NCBI GenBank assembly: GCA_900553515.1
Contig: USDN01000023.1
Location: 1-38,330 of the forward strand
DNA length: 38,330 nucleotides
Source: an uncultured Blautia sp.
GTDB taxonomy: Bacteria > Bacillota > Clostridia > Lachnospirales > Lachnospiraceae
Direction: 5' to 3'
In this document: positions 8,689-16,120 of the stretch, piece after piece
How positions within the stretch are numbered: the first letter of the stretch is position 1
Layout: every line of letters starts with the position of its first letter
Program-made: the position numbers and the translations under genes
Notes under the pieces: model-generated
Seen by the model: the letters and a program-made list of their open reading frames with translations, nothing else
What the model was told of the DNA's origin: nothing
The model's database searches: none

Positions 8689-9720
8689 TCATTCAGGGTC
8701 AATAAACATTGCATCCCCAAAAGAAAAGAAACGGTATCTTTCCTGTACAGCCTCCTCATAAGCTGCCATGATCTGCTCTTTTCCTGCAAGAGCAGAAACA
8801 AGCATCATTAACGTAGATTCCGGAAGATGGAAATTTGTGATCAGTCCATCGATCATTTTAAAACGATAGCCGGGATAAATAAAAATCTCCGTCCATCCGC
8901 TTCCTGCATGAATGACGCCATTTTCATCTGTAGCTGATTCCAGAGTACGGCAGCTGGTAGTTCCTACCGCTATTACACGTCCCCCTTGTTTTTTTGTACG
9001 GTTGAGCAGTTCTGCCTGATCCTCCTCCACAATATAAAACTCGGAATGCATATGATGCTGTTCTACATCATCTACCTTTACCGGCCGGAAAGTCCCCAGA
9101 CCTACATGAAGGGTCACATGGGCAATATTTACACCTTTTTCCTGCACTTTTCTCAGAAGTTCTTCTGTAAAATGCAGTCCGGCTGTAGGGGCTGCCGCAG
9201 ATCCGTCATGCTTTGCATATACGGTCTGATAACGGTTTTTATCCTGTAATTTATGAGTGATATACGGAGGCAGAGGCATTTCTCCAAGCTGATCCAGTAT
9301 TTCTTCAAAAATCCCCTCGTAATGGAACTGGATCAGTCTGTTTCCTTCCTCTACAATATCAATGATCTCTCCTGACAGGATTCCATTTCCAAAAGTGATC
9401 TTTGCTTCGGGCCGGGCCTTTTTTCCTGGTTTTACCAGGCATTCCCAGATATCATCCTTTTTTCTTTTTAAAAGAAGGATCTCGATAAGTGCCCCTGTCC
9501 CTTCTTTATGCCCGTATAAACGAGCCGGGATCACCCTGGTATCATTGATAACCAGACAGTCTCCCTCTTTTAAATAATCTAAAATGTCCGTGAAATGACG
9601 GTGTTCTATACTGCCGTCTTTCATAGAAAGATGAAGAAGCCTGGAAGAGCTTCTGTCCTCCAGAGGATCCTGTGCAATAAGCTCCTGGGGGAGATCATAA
9701 TAAAAATCTGATGTCTTCAT
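8689..9720 (-). CDS. queA: tRNA preQ1(34) S-adenosylmethionine ribosyltransferase-isomerase
   Basis: QueA transfers and isomerises the ribosyl group of SAM onto 7-aminomethyl-7-deazaguanine in the wobble position of tRNAs, making epoxyqueuosine. The 343-residue protein shows the family signatures FYYDLPQELIAQDPLEDRSSSRLL at the start, INDTRVIPARL, and the C-terminal FHLPESTLMMLVSALAG and FFSFGDAMFIDP. It begins 4 bases after trmD with an AAGGAG site inside trmD, so it is the last gene of the ylxM operon. The link to tRNA modification fits the preceding tRNA methyltransferase. Confidence 0.97.
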   Translation of the reverse strand: MKTSDFYYDLPQELIAQDPLEDRSSSRLLHLSMKDGSIEHRHFTDILDYLKEGDCLVINDTRVIPARLYGHKEGTGALIEILLLKRKKDDIWECLVKPGKKARPEAKITFGNGILSGEIIDIVEEGNRLIQFHYEGIFEEILDQLGEMPLPPYITHKLQDKNRYQTVYAKHDGSAAAPTAGLHFTEELLRKVQEKGVNIAHVTLHVGLGTFRPVKVDDVEQHHMHSEFYIVEEDQAELLNRTKKQGGRVIAVGTTSCRTLESATDENGVIHAGSGWTEIFIYPGYRFKMIDGLITNFHLPESTLMMLVSALAGKEQIMAAYEEAVQERYRFFSFGDAMFIDPE

Positions 9721-9724
9721 TTCT

Positions 9725-10480
9725 TTACTCCTTCTCTTCTGCTGCTTTCCATTCCTTCCTCCATTGGCGGATCTGATTCCATTCTTTATTAGTCAGATCT
9801 GCTTTTTTCAGAAGATCCGGTCTCCATTTTGCAGTACGATAAACAGACTGTTCTCTTCTCCAGGCATCTACATTGGCATGGTGACCGGAAAGAAGCACCG
9901 GAGGAACCTGTTTTCCATGCCATGTCTCCGGTCTGCTGTATTGAGGATACTCTAAAAGATTTCCGGAAAAAGATTCTGTTTCACCAGACTCCTGATTTGT
10001 CAGGACTCCCGGCACCATACGAGAAATAGAATCCATCATGACCATGGCCGGAAGTTCGCCTCCGGTAAGTACATAGTCTCCAATAGAAACATAATCTGTC
10101 ACGATTTCTTCTAAAACGCGCTCATCGATTCCCTCATAATGACCACAAAGAAACACAAGATCTTTTTCCCGGGCAAAATCTTTTGCCATCTCCTGATTAA
10201 AAACTTTTCCCTGAGGTGTCAGAAATACGACTCTGGGTCTGTAACCGATTTTTTCTTCAACAGACTGATATGCCAGATATACCGGCTCTGCCTGCATCAG
10301 CATACCGGCTCCTCCTCCATAAGGATAGTCATCCACCTTCTGATGTTTGTTAAAGGCATAATCTCTGATATTAACTGCCTCAATATCCAGAAAACCGCCT
10401 GCTATCGCACGACCGATGATGCTGGTATTCATACCGTCCCGGATCATATCCGGAAATAGTGTCAGCACATGAAAATTCAT
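9725..10480 (-). CDS. trmD: tRNA (guanine-N1-)-methyltransferase TrmD
   Basis: TrmD methylates G37 of tRNAs that read codons starting with C or G, preventing +1 frameshifts. It is a SPOUT enzyme with a deep trefoil knot. Residues of the knot and SAM site are visible as YGGGAGMLMQAEP, LCGHYEGIDERV and SIGDYVLTGGELPA. The catalytic Asp region follows in GVLTNQESGETESF. The length of 251 is slightly above the E. coli enzyme. Its ATG directly follows the rimM stop codon (TAA-ATG), so translation is probably coupled. Confidence 0.97.
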   Translation of the reverse strand: MNFHVLTLFPDMIRDGMNTSIIGRAIAGGFLDIEAVNIRDYAFNKHQKVDDYPYGGGAGMLMQAEPVYLAYQSVEEKIGYRPRVVFLTPQGKVFNQEMAKDFAREKDLVFLCGHYEGIDERVLEEIVTDYVSIGDYVLTGGELPAMVMMDSISRMVPGVLTNQESGETESFSGNLLEYPQYSRPETWHGKQVPPVLLSGHHANVDAWRREQSVYRTAKWRPDLLKKADLTNKEWNQIRQWRKEWKAAEEKE

Positions 10481-10987
10481 TTATATCAGCCCTTTCATCA
10501 AGTGTATGGTCATAATATTTTTTTCGATATCCACATCAAGGATACATTCCCGGATAGCGGGAAGAAGAACCTCCCCGTGTTCTTTAGAATCTATGATATA
10601 AACATCATTGGCTCCGGTCTCCATTACATCTTTCAAAGTACCAAATTCTGTTCCATCTTCAAGGAGAACTGTCATGCCCAGAAGATCTGCAATATAGTAC
10701 TCATCCTCCTCAAGCTCCTGACCCTCTTCTCTGGGGATCCAAAGGTCGCGGCCTTTATATTTTTCTATGTCATTGATGTTATCGACACCATCAAATTTCA
10801 GGATCACAAGGTTTTTAAAAAACTTTACATTTTTAATATCAAGACGGCGAAGTTCTCTTCCCGTATCCAAAAGTACATAGTTCAATTCCAGAAAGCGTTC
10901 CGGTTCATCAGTAGTAGGATATACCTTTACCTCTCCACGCACACCATGAGTTGTGGTGATCACACCAACTTTCAGTAAATCTTCCAT
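10481..10987 (-). CDS. rimM: Ribosome maturation factor RimM
   Basis: RimM binds ribosomal protein S19 and helps mature the head of the 30S subunit. The 168-residue protein has the N-terminal RimM barrel (VGVITTTHGVRGEVKVYPTTD) and the C-terminal PRC-barrel domain (YYIADLLGMTVLLEDGTEFGTLKDV, then GEVLLPAI). The conserved YY of the linker is present. It follows khpA after a 78-base gap that can form a long hairpin and abuts trmD with no gap. The order S16-KH-RimM-TrmD is conserved in Firmicutes. Confidence 0.96.
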   Translation of the reverse strand: MEDLLKVGVITTTHGVRGEVKVYPTTDEPERFLELNYVLLDTGRELRRLDIKNVKFFKNLVILKFDGVDNINDIEKYKGRDLWIPREEGQELEEDEYYIADLLGMTVLLEDGTEFGTLKDVMETGANDVYIIDSKEHGEVLLPAIRECILDVDIEKNIMTIHLMKGLI

Positions 10988-11000
10988 ATAAAACTCCCTA

Positions 11001-11051
11001 TAGTGAAAGAAGGAGCCATGTTTCCACAGCTCCTGCTACTTTCTTATACTA
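11001..11051 (-). promoter_or_regulatory. Long hairpin in the khpA-rimM intergenic RNA
   Basis: Three nested complementary blocks lie between khpA and rimM: TAGT/ACTA (11001-11004 with 11048-11051), GAAAG/CTTTC (11005-11009 with 11039-11043) and AGGAGC/GCTCCT (11011-11016 with 11029-11034). No U-tract follows on the minus strand; the next feature is the rimM ribosome binding site AGGGAG. It is therefore not an ordinary terminator. It may tune processing, stability or rimM translation. Confidence 0.5.
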
Positions 11052-11065
11052 TTGTGAAAATCCTG

Positions 11066-11296
11066 TTACTGCAGAATATCCACGATCACTTTTTTGCTGC
11101 TCTTTGAAGAAGCGGCTTTTACTACGGTACGGATCGCCTTTGCAATACGTCCCTGTCTGCCGATGACCTTGCCCATATCAGCCGGTCCCACCTTCAGCTC
11201 AATGATAACTGCATCTTCTTTTTCGTTTTCGGTGACAACCACCTCATCCGGATGATCTACCAGAGATTTTGCAATTACTTCTACTAATTTCTTCAT
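11066..11296 (-). CDS. khpA: KH-domain RNA-binding protein KhpA (YlqC)
   Basis: A 76-residue protein consisting of one KH domain, the usual size for KhpA. In Gram-positive bacteria KhpA pairs with KhpB/EloR as a global RNA chaperone affecting cell elongation and small-RNA binding. The RNA-binding GxxG loop is visible as VIGRQGRIAKAIRTVV. The start has a strong GGGAGG site. It lies between rpsP and rimM, the conserved place for this gene. Earlier annotations often call it 'UPF0109'. Confidence 0.93.
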   Translation of the reverse strand: MKKLVEVIAKSLVDHPDEVVVTENEKEDAVIIELKVGPADMGKVIGRQGRIAKAIRTVVKAASSKSSKKVIVDILQ

Positions 11297-11326
11297 TACA
11301 TACCTCCCTGCACTGCTTATGCAGCA

Positions 11327-11353
11327 AAGAAATACCCTCTATCGGTATTTCTT
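11327..11353 (-). promoter_or_regulatory. Perfect 10-bp hairpin at the 3' end of rpsP
   Basis: AAGAAATACC (11327-11336) and GGTATTTCTT (11344-11353) pair perfectly around a 7-base loop and overlap the rpsP stop codon. On the minus strand it is followed by TGCTGC rather than a U-run, so it is not a standard terminator. It may protect the upstream S16/Ffh message or mark a processing site in the operon. Confidence 0.5.
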
Positions 11354-11597
11354 ATTTCTCGATTCCGGCTGCTTTGAAGATTTTTGCAACAACTTCTGTA
11401 GGCTGAGCACCTGCTGCAAGCCATTTTTTAGCTGCTTCCTCGTCTACTTTGTAAGCGCTCGGCTCAATGTTTGGATCATAAGTTCCGATCTCAGCGATTG
11501 CTTTTCCATCACGTTTGCAGCGGGAATCTGCAACTACGATTCTATAGAAAGGTGCTTTCTTCTGTCCCATTCTTCTTAATCTGATCTTTACTGCCAT
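11352..11597 (-). CDS. rpsP: 30S ribosomal protein S16
   Basis: An 81-residue protein with the complete S16 sequence: MAVKIRLRRMGQKKAPFYR at the start, then VVADSRCKRDGKAIAEIGTYDP and the C-terminal AAKKWLAAGAQPTEVVAKIF. It assembles early into the small subunit near helices of the 16S 5' domain. A GGAGGAAAAC site precedes the ATG. It lies 46 bases after ffh, the common ffh-rpsP order in Firmicutes. Confidence 0.98.
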   Translation of the reverse strand: MAVKIRLRRMGQKKAPFYRIVVADSRCKRDGKAIAEIGTYDPNIEPSAYKVDEEAAKKWLAAGAQPTEVVAKIFKAAGIEK

Positions 11598-11643
11598 TTT
11601 TGTTTTCCTCCATTTATCTGTTTTCTTTTTTTGTTAGTTTATC

Positions 11644-12990
11644 TTAAAAGGGAAGCTTAAAGCCGCCTCTTTTACCCATTTTACCGCCCATCATACCAGG
11701 CATCTGTTTCATCATTTTTTTGCTCTGCTCAAACTGCTTAACCAGACGATTGACTTCCGCAATCTCTACTCCGGCACCCCTGGCTATACGGTTTTTGCGG
11801 GAAATATTTAAAATCCCCGGATTGGTCCGTTCCTGAGGTGTCATGGAAAGGATGATGGATTTTGTCCGCTCAAGGGCTTTCTCATCGATCATGCCTTCAA
11901 TATCCTTCATTTTGCTTCCTACTCCAGGAAGCATATTCAGAATACTGCCGATCCCTCCCATTTTCTTCATCTGTTCCATGCTGGTCAGATAATCGTTAAA
12001 GTCAAAATCCATTTTCTTTAACTTTTTCTGCATTTCGGCAGCCTGTTCCTGATCAATAGCCGCTTCCGCCTTTTCGATCAGGCTCATGACATCGCCCATG
12101 CCCAGGATCCTGGAAGCCATACGTTCCGGATAAAACTGTTCCAGATCAGAAAGCTTCTCTCCCATACCAACATAGAGGATCGGTTTTCCTGTCACAGCTT
12201 TAATAGAAAGTGCAGCACCGCCTCTGGTGTCGCCGTCCATTTTCGTCAGGATCACACCATCGATCCCAACTTTTTCTGTAAAGGTCTTTGCCACATTTAC
12301 TGCATCCTGACCAGTCATTGCATCTACAATCAGAAGGGTGGCATCTACCTGTATATTAGCCTTAATATCTGCAAGCTCCTGCATCATATCCTCATCTACA
12401 TGAAGACGTCCTGCTGTATCCAGAAGCACTACATTCTGCTGATTGGCCTTTGCATGTTCCACAGCTGCTTTTGCAATATTTACAGGGTTCTGTTTATCTC
12501 CCATTGAAAAAACTTCTACACCCTGTTTCTCGCCGTTTACCTGAAGCTGTGTGATCGCCGCCGGACGATATACGTCACAGGCAACAAGAAGAGGCCTCTT
12601 ACCTTTTGATTTCAGTTTACCGGCAAGTTTTGCAACAGTTGTTGTTTTACCGGCACCCTGAAGTCCGGCCATCATAAGAACCGTAATCTCACTTCCCGGT
12701 TTGATCGGAAGCTCGGTGGTTTCACTTCCCATAAGATTTACCAGTTCTTCGTTTACGATCTTAATGACCATCTGTCCGGGATTCAGTCCGCTCATTACGT
12801 CCTGTCCCACTGCTCTCTCCTGAACAGCCTTGGTGAACTGTTTTACAACTTTGAAGTTTACATCTGCTTCCAGAAGAGCCATCTTGACTTCCTTCAGAGC
12901 AATCTTTACATCTTCCTCTGTAAGACGTCCTTTTCCTCTCAGCTTCTTAAATACATTCTGTAATTTTTCCGTCAAGCTTTCAAACGCCAT
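11644..12990 (-). CDS. ffh: Signal recognition particle protein Ffh (SRP54)
   Basis: Ffh binds signal sequences of nascent membrane and secreted proteins and targets ribosomes to FtsY at the membrane. The 448 residues comprise the N domain, the G domain and the M domain. In the G domain, the P-loop is GLQGAGKTTT, followed by DTAGRLHVDEDMM and TKMDGDTRGGA. The M domain has SMTPQERTNP, the RNA-binding SRKNRIARGAG and a methionine-rich tail (KMMKQMPGMMGGKMGKRG). It begins 3 bases after ylxM. Its partner ftsY is also in this window, in a different operon. Confidence 0.98.
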   Translation of the reverse strand: MAFESLTEKLQNVFKKLRGKGRLTEEDVKIALKEVKMALLEADVNFKVVKQFTKAVQERAVGQDVMSGLNPGQMVIKIVNEELVNLMGSETTELPIKPGSEITVLMMAGLQGAGKTTTVAKLAGKLKSKGKRPLLVACDVYRPAAITQLQVNGEKQGVEVFSMGDKQNPVNIAKAAVEHAKANQQNVVLLDTAGRLHVDEDMMQELADIKANIQVDATLLIVDAMTGQDAVNVAKTFTEKVGIDGVILTKMDGDTRGGAALSIKAVTGKPILYVGMGEKLSDLEQFYPERMASRILGMGDVMSLIEKAEAAIDQEQAAEMQKKLKKMDFDFNDYLTSMEQMKKMGGIGSILNMLPGVGSKMKDIEGMIDEKALERTKSIILSMTPQERTNPGILNISRKNRIARGAGVEIAEVNRLVKQFEQSKKMMKQMPGMMGGKMGKRGGFKLPF

Positions 12991-12993
12991 AGT

Positions 12994-13317
12994 CTATAAC
13001 TCCTCTAATATCTCTTTGGAAATTTCTGTAATCTCCCGGGCGTGGTACCGTTCTGCAATCTGGCTGATCCTGTGGACCTGCTCTTTAATGCACAAAAACT
13101 TTTCTACCAGATGCAGTTTTTTTTCATATCCTTCAAGAGTCTGATTGCACCGTCTGATCATGTCATGGACTCCCTGACGGCTGATTCCCAGATCTTCTGC
13201 AACTTCACTGAGGGAATAATCCTCCAGCACTACGCTTTCATATACCTGCTGCTGACGATCTGTCAGAAGCTCTCCATAAAAATCATACAATAATGTCTGT
13301 TCTACAAATTTCTCCAT
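12994..13317 (-). CDS. ylxM: YlxM-type helix-turn-helix protein, SRP-associated
   Basis: A 107-residue member of the UPF0122/YlxM family, almost always found upstream of ffh in Firmicutes and thought to modulate SRP assembly or activity. The helix-turn-helix is visible: LTDRQQQVYESVVLEDYSLSEVAEDLGISRQGVHDM, sigma-70 region 4-like. I chose the ATG at 13317 because an AAGGTGG site lies just upstream and a consensus promoter lies a few bases beyond. The open frame continues upstream to 13446, but that part overlaps the promoter and the metallophosphoesterase gene. It is the first gene of the ffh-to-queA operon. Confidence 0.93.
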   Translation of the reverse strand: MEKFVEQTLLYDFYGELLTDRQQQVYESVVLEDYSLSEVAEDLGISRQGVHDMIRRCNQTLEGYEKKLHLVEKFLCIKEQVHRISQIAERYHAREITEISKEILEEL

Positions 13318-13335
13318 CTGATAACCACCTTGGCT

Positions 13336-13364
13336 ATCATACCTTATTTGTGCAGGTGTGTCAA
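13336..13364 (-). promoter_or_regulatory. Consensus promoter of the ylxM-ffh-rpsP-rimM-trmD-queA operon
   Basis: On the minus strand, perfect -35 TTGACA (13359-13364), a 17-base spacer and -10 TATGAT (13336-13341). Initiation near 13329 gives a leader of only about 12 bases before ylxM. The -35 lies in one arm of a 7-bp inverted repeat (13359-13380). Confidence 0.88.
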
Positions 13365-13380
13365 GTCTTTTTTCTTGACA
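13359..13380. repeat. Inverted repeat overlapping the ylxM promoter -35
   Basis: TGTCAAG (13359-13365) and CTTGACA (13374-13380) are perfect inverted copies around an 8-base T-rich centre. One arm is the -35 hexamer TTGACA. It lies just after the metallophosphoesterase stop codon. It could be an operator, a weak terminator, or chance. Confidence 0.5.
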
Positions 13381-13387
13381 ATATATT

Positions 13388-14005
13388 TTATGACCAGTCT
13401 CCCGGATGTTCCGCGTCAAAATCAAATACAAATCGTTCATAGGCATTGATCACATGGGTATCCTTATATTTATCATACCTTTTATGCTGCCTTCCATAGG
13501 ACATATGGACATGCCCGTGCAAAAAATATTTCGGATTGTATTTTTCTATCAGTTTCAGGAAAACCTTAAAACCCTGATGGGGAAGATCTCTGCTGTCATT
13601 CAGCTGGTAAGCAGGGGCATGGGTCACAAGGATATCAAATCCTCTTCTCCAGAGAAGTTTTGGGATAAGTTTAAATATTCTGTGGCGCATCTCTCTTTCC
13701 GTATACTGATGGACTCCCGGCTTATATCTCATGGAACCGCCTAATCCCAAGATCCTTACCCCTTCATGGACATAGATCGTATCGTCGATACAGATACATC
13801 CTTCCGGAGGAATCCTTTCATATTTATCATCATGATTCCCATGGACATAAAGAACAGGAGCCGAAGTAAACGTAGCAAGAAAAGACAGGTATCTGGGATC
13901 CAGATCCCCACAGGATATAATAAGATCAATACCTTCCAGCTTGCTCTTTTCAAAAAAATCCCACAGGTACTTTGATTCTTCATCTGCAATGGCAAGTATT
14001 TTCAT
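13388..14005 (-). CDS. Metallophosphoesterase with altered motif I
   Basis: A 205-residue calcineurin-like phosphoesterase, probably a two-metal phosphatase or phosphodiesterase of unknown substrate. Motifs II to V are present in order: SCGDLDPRYL, VHGNHDDKYE, VTHAPAYQ and LHGHVHMSYG. Motif I, normally DxH, reads AIADEES near residues 7-11, so the histidine metal ligand is replaced by glutamate. The protein has no signal peptide. It starts 3 bases after the ParB-BMP gene and is almost certainly co-transcribed with it, suggesting a linked, perhaps nucleotide-related, role. It ends only 24 bases before the ylxM -35 element. Confidence 0.88.
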   Translation of the reverse strand: MKILAIADEESKYLWDFFEKSKLEGIDLIISCGDLDPRYLSFLATFTSAPVLYVHGNHDDKYERIPPEGCICIDDTIYVHEGVRILGLGGSMRYKPGVHQYTEREMRHRIFKLIPKLLWRRGFDILVTHAPAYQLNDSRDLPHQGFKVFLKLIEKYNPKYFLHGHVHMSYGRQHKRYDKYKDTHVINAYERFVFDFDAEHPGDWS

Positions 14006-14008
14006 ATT

Positions 14009-15961
14009 TTATAATCCCTTCTCCACACCCTGCTGGAGTGTCACTGGTTTTGCCTGATCATTCAGCTGCCAGCTTTTGGGGATCGTACCGATCACATTAT
14101 CACAAAGCCAGTTCATGGTAATGATCTCCTCCGGAGACAGACTTCCCTGTGGATTATCCTGAATAATTCCATTTTGGGAATAAAGGACACCGGAAAACGG
14201 ATTAAACTCTCCACGCATGATGGTCTCTTTCAGAAGCTCCACAAGATGCTGTGTTCCATTTGGAATACTTTTGGAACAGATCACATCTACTACCTCAGAA
14301 GACATACCCCACCAGTAATTGATCGCCTTTTTCTCTGCACTGCTGTCATCATACTTCCACGCTCCGTTCATCACTGTCCGGATCAGTTCCTCATAAAATT
14401 TACCCCAGTGCCACAACGGCATAGCCAGATTACGCGGCATACCATTTTCCATACGATAAAGGCCGAAATACCTGGAAGCATCTTCCGGGATCACCATGTC
14501 GCGGCCTGAAACGATTGAGATGTCTTTTTCACGGATTCTCTCCATAACCTTGCCCAGATCATCATCTTTGAGACTGGACCACTCCAGGTATATTTTTGCC
14601 CGTGGATTGACCATCGCCGCACCAAGAGCAAATGCATTGATATTTGCGATTGTGCCAAAAATCGGATAATCTGCAATATAAGCCAGTCTGTCATTTTCAG
14701 TCATAGCTCCGGCTATGGCTCCCATAAGGAATTTTGCCTCATGCATCCGGGCATAATAGGTTCGGATATAGCGGTGAGACGTATTCAGAGAACAGTTAAG
14801 AATACGGATATCCGGATTTGCAATAGCTGCCTGCACGCTGGCCTGGACAAAGGCGGGCGTAGTCGTAAAGATCATGTTGCAGCCCTTCCGGATAGCGTCT
14901 GCAATGGCTTTTTCTGCCAGTTCCGGAACAATGTTTTCATAACATACCGTCGTAACCTCTTCCGGAAACATCTGTTCCAGATGAAGACGTCCAAGCTCAT
15001 GGGCATATGTCCATGCAGAGGATCCCGGAGTTTTTGCATAAATAAACGCGATTTTAAGTTTTTTGGAGCCAGTCAGAAGCCGGCTGATGAGAGGTTTCTT
15101 TTCCCTGTTCGGATCCATTTTCAGATCGATCTCATCCTCGTGTTCAAGAAGAGTAAATTCTTCCCAGCTCTTATTTACCAGTTCTTTCAGTTCATTTGTA
15201 GTTTTCTTACAAAGAGCTTCATATCCATAAATAGTCAGAAAAGCCAGAAAAGCATCTCCTGGAGTGATGGTAAGTTTTTTTCCTCCTGCCGCCTCATATT
15301 CCATCACAAATCTGGCATATACAGAGCTGAACGTCAGCTTGTCATCATCCGTCCATTCCTCTTTTTCTCTCTTGCCAACAAGACTTTGAAGCTTTGCGAA
15401 GCTTCCAGTTTTTGTAAACCAGATATAATTAATTTTAGACAATTCATAAAAATCTGTAAATTCATAGTAGATCTTATTTTCTTTTTCTTCTGTTTTTGGC
15501 GGAAGGATCCTGGTAACAAATCCGGGAACTGAAACTGCATCATAATATTTCAGCACACTGACACGCTTATTCCCCTCTTCCACATAAAACTGATTCATAT
15601 ATTCATAAGCCTTGATCGGATCACGGATCCCCTCGTTGACATGGCTCTTTGCAAGACAGGACCATTTATAGGCAAATTCCGTATTTTCCCGAAGTATAGG
15701 CATAAAATTACCGGCAAATGCATTACTTCTTCCTTCTGTTTTTGTCCCAACGATCTGTTCGATAGGAATCTGTACCAATCCTAAAGAACGCTCCGAATAA
15801 GCGCCTCTCGCAGGAAGGATCTCATCAAGAACCTTCAGAGTCGGAGTCTCGCCTTTCACCGATCGCGCCTGATAGTCCTTCTTTCCAAGTTTATATGCTT
15901 TATTATATTCTTCCAGCATTCTGATCTCATCCTCCAATGATATTTCGTACTGTTTTTCCAT
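14009..15961 (-). CDS. ParB-like domain fused to a BMP/PnrA-type ligand-binding domain
   Basis: A 650-residue protein. Residues about 50-165 resemble a ParB/Srx-type fold: VQIPIEQIVGTKTEGRSNAF, then RDPIKAYEYMNQFYVEEGNKRVSVLKY. From about residue 300 it becomes a periplasmic-binding-protein domain of the basic membrane protein (BMP) family: LKIAFIYAKTPGSSAWTYAHE, NMIFTTTPAFVQASVQAA and FLMGAIAGAMTENDRLAYIAD. BMP proteins usually bind purine nucleosides outside the cell, but there is no signal peptide or lipobox here, so it should be cytoplasmic. An intracellular sensor or regulator is my inference; B. subtilis Med is a known BMP-like regulator. The ATG at 15961 lacks a clear ribosome binding site. 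An internal ATG at 15919 has GGAGG 11 bases upstream and may be the true start. Confidence 0.85.
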   Translation of the reverse strand: MEKQYEISLEDEIRMLEEYNKAYKLGKKDYQARSVKGETPTLKVLDEILPARGAYSERSLGLVQIPIEQIVGTKTEGRSNAFAGNFMPILRENTEFAYKWSCLAKSHVNEGIRDPIKAYEYMNQFYVEEGNKRVSVLKYYDAVSVPGFVTRILPPKTEEKENKIYYEFTDFYELSKINYIWFTKTGSFAKLQSLVGKREKEEWTDDDKLTFSSVYARFVMEYEAAGGKKLTITPGDAFLAFLTIYGYEALCKKTTNELKELVNKSWEEFTLLEHEDEIDLKMDPNREKKPLISRLLTGSKKLKIAFIYAKTPGSSAWTYAHELGRLHLEQMFPEEVTTVCYENIVPELAEKAIADAIRKGCNMIFTTTPAFVQASVQAAIANPDIRILNCSLNTSHRYIRTYYARMHEAKFLMGAIAGAMTENDRLAYIADYPIFGTIANINAFALGAAMVNPRAKIYLEWSSLKDDDLGKVMERIREKDISIVSGRDMVIPEDASRYFGLYRMENGMPRNLAMPLWHWGKFYEELIRTVMNGAWKYDDSSAEKKAINYWWGMSSEVVDVICSKSIPNGTQHLVELLKETIMRGEFNPFSGVLYSQNGIIQDNPQGSLSPEEIITMNWLCDNVIGTIPKSWQLNDQAKPVTLQQGVEKGL

Positions 15962-15971
15962 TTACTTTATC

Positions 15972-16000
15972 AATATACCCCAGAGTTTTTTGCAGTGCAA
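15972..16000 (-). promoter_or_regulatory. Promoter of the ParB-BMP and metallophosphoesterase pair
   Basis: On the minus strand, -35 TTGCAC (15995-16000), a 17-base spacer and -10 TATATT (15972-15977). Predicted initiation near 15965 is only about 4 bases from the 15961 ATG. Either the message is nearly leaderless, or translation starts at the internal ATG at 15919, which would give a normal leader of about 46 bases. Confidence 0.6.
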
Positions 16001-16055
16001 GCGTAAATATATATGAAAAAAACTAAAGTTCCCGTACAGGATGACGGATTTTTTC

Positions 16056-16084
16056 TTGCCAATCAATTTCATATGCTGTATTCT
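16056..16084 (+). promoter_or_regulatory. Promoter of the DUF362 ferredoxin gene
   Basis: On the plus strand, -35 TTGCCA (16056-16061), a 17-base spacer and -10 TATTCT (16079-16084). It gives a leader of about 30 bases that ends with a TAAGGAGG site before the ATG at 16121. It faces away from the ParB-BMP promoter in the shared 159-base gap. Confidence 0.6.
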
Positions 16085-16120
16085 AATTGTAAAGACATAT
16101 TAAGGAGGTCTGGGCAACAT

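Noticed and set aside
14741..15532. 263-codon open frame on the plus strand
   Set aside because: Antisense to the ParB-BMP gene, with no domain and a composition of reverse-strand type.
16013..16120. N-terminal extension of the DUF362 protein
   Set aside because: It would cross the predicted promoter and has no ribosome binding site, while a perfect AAGGAGG precedes the ATG at 16121.
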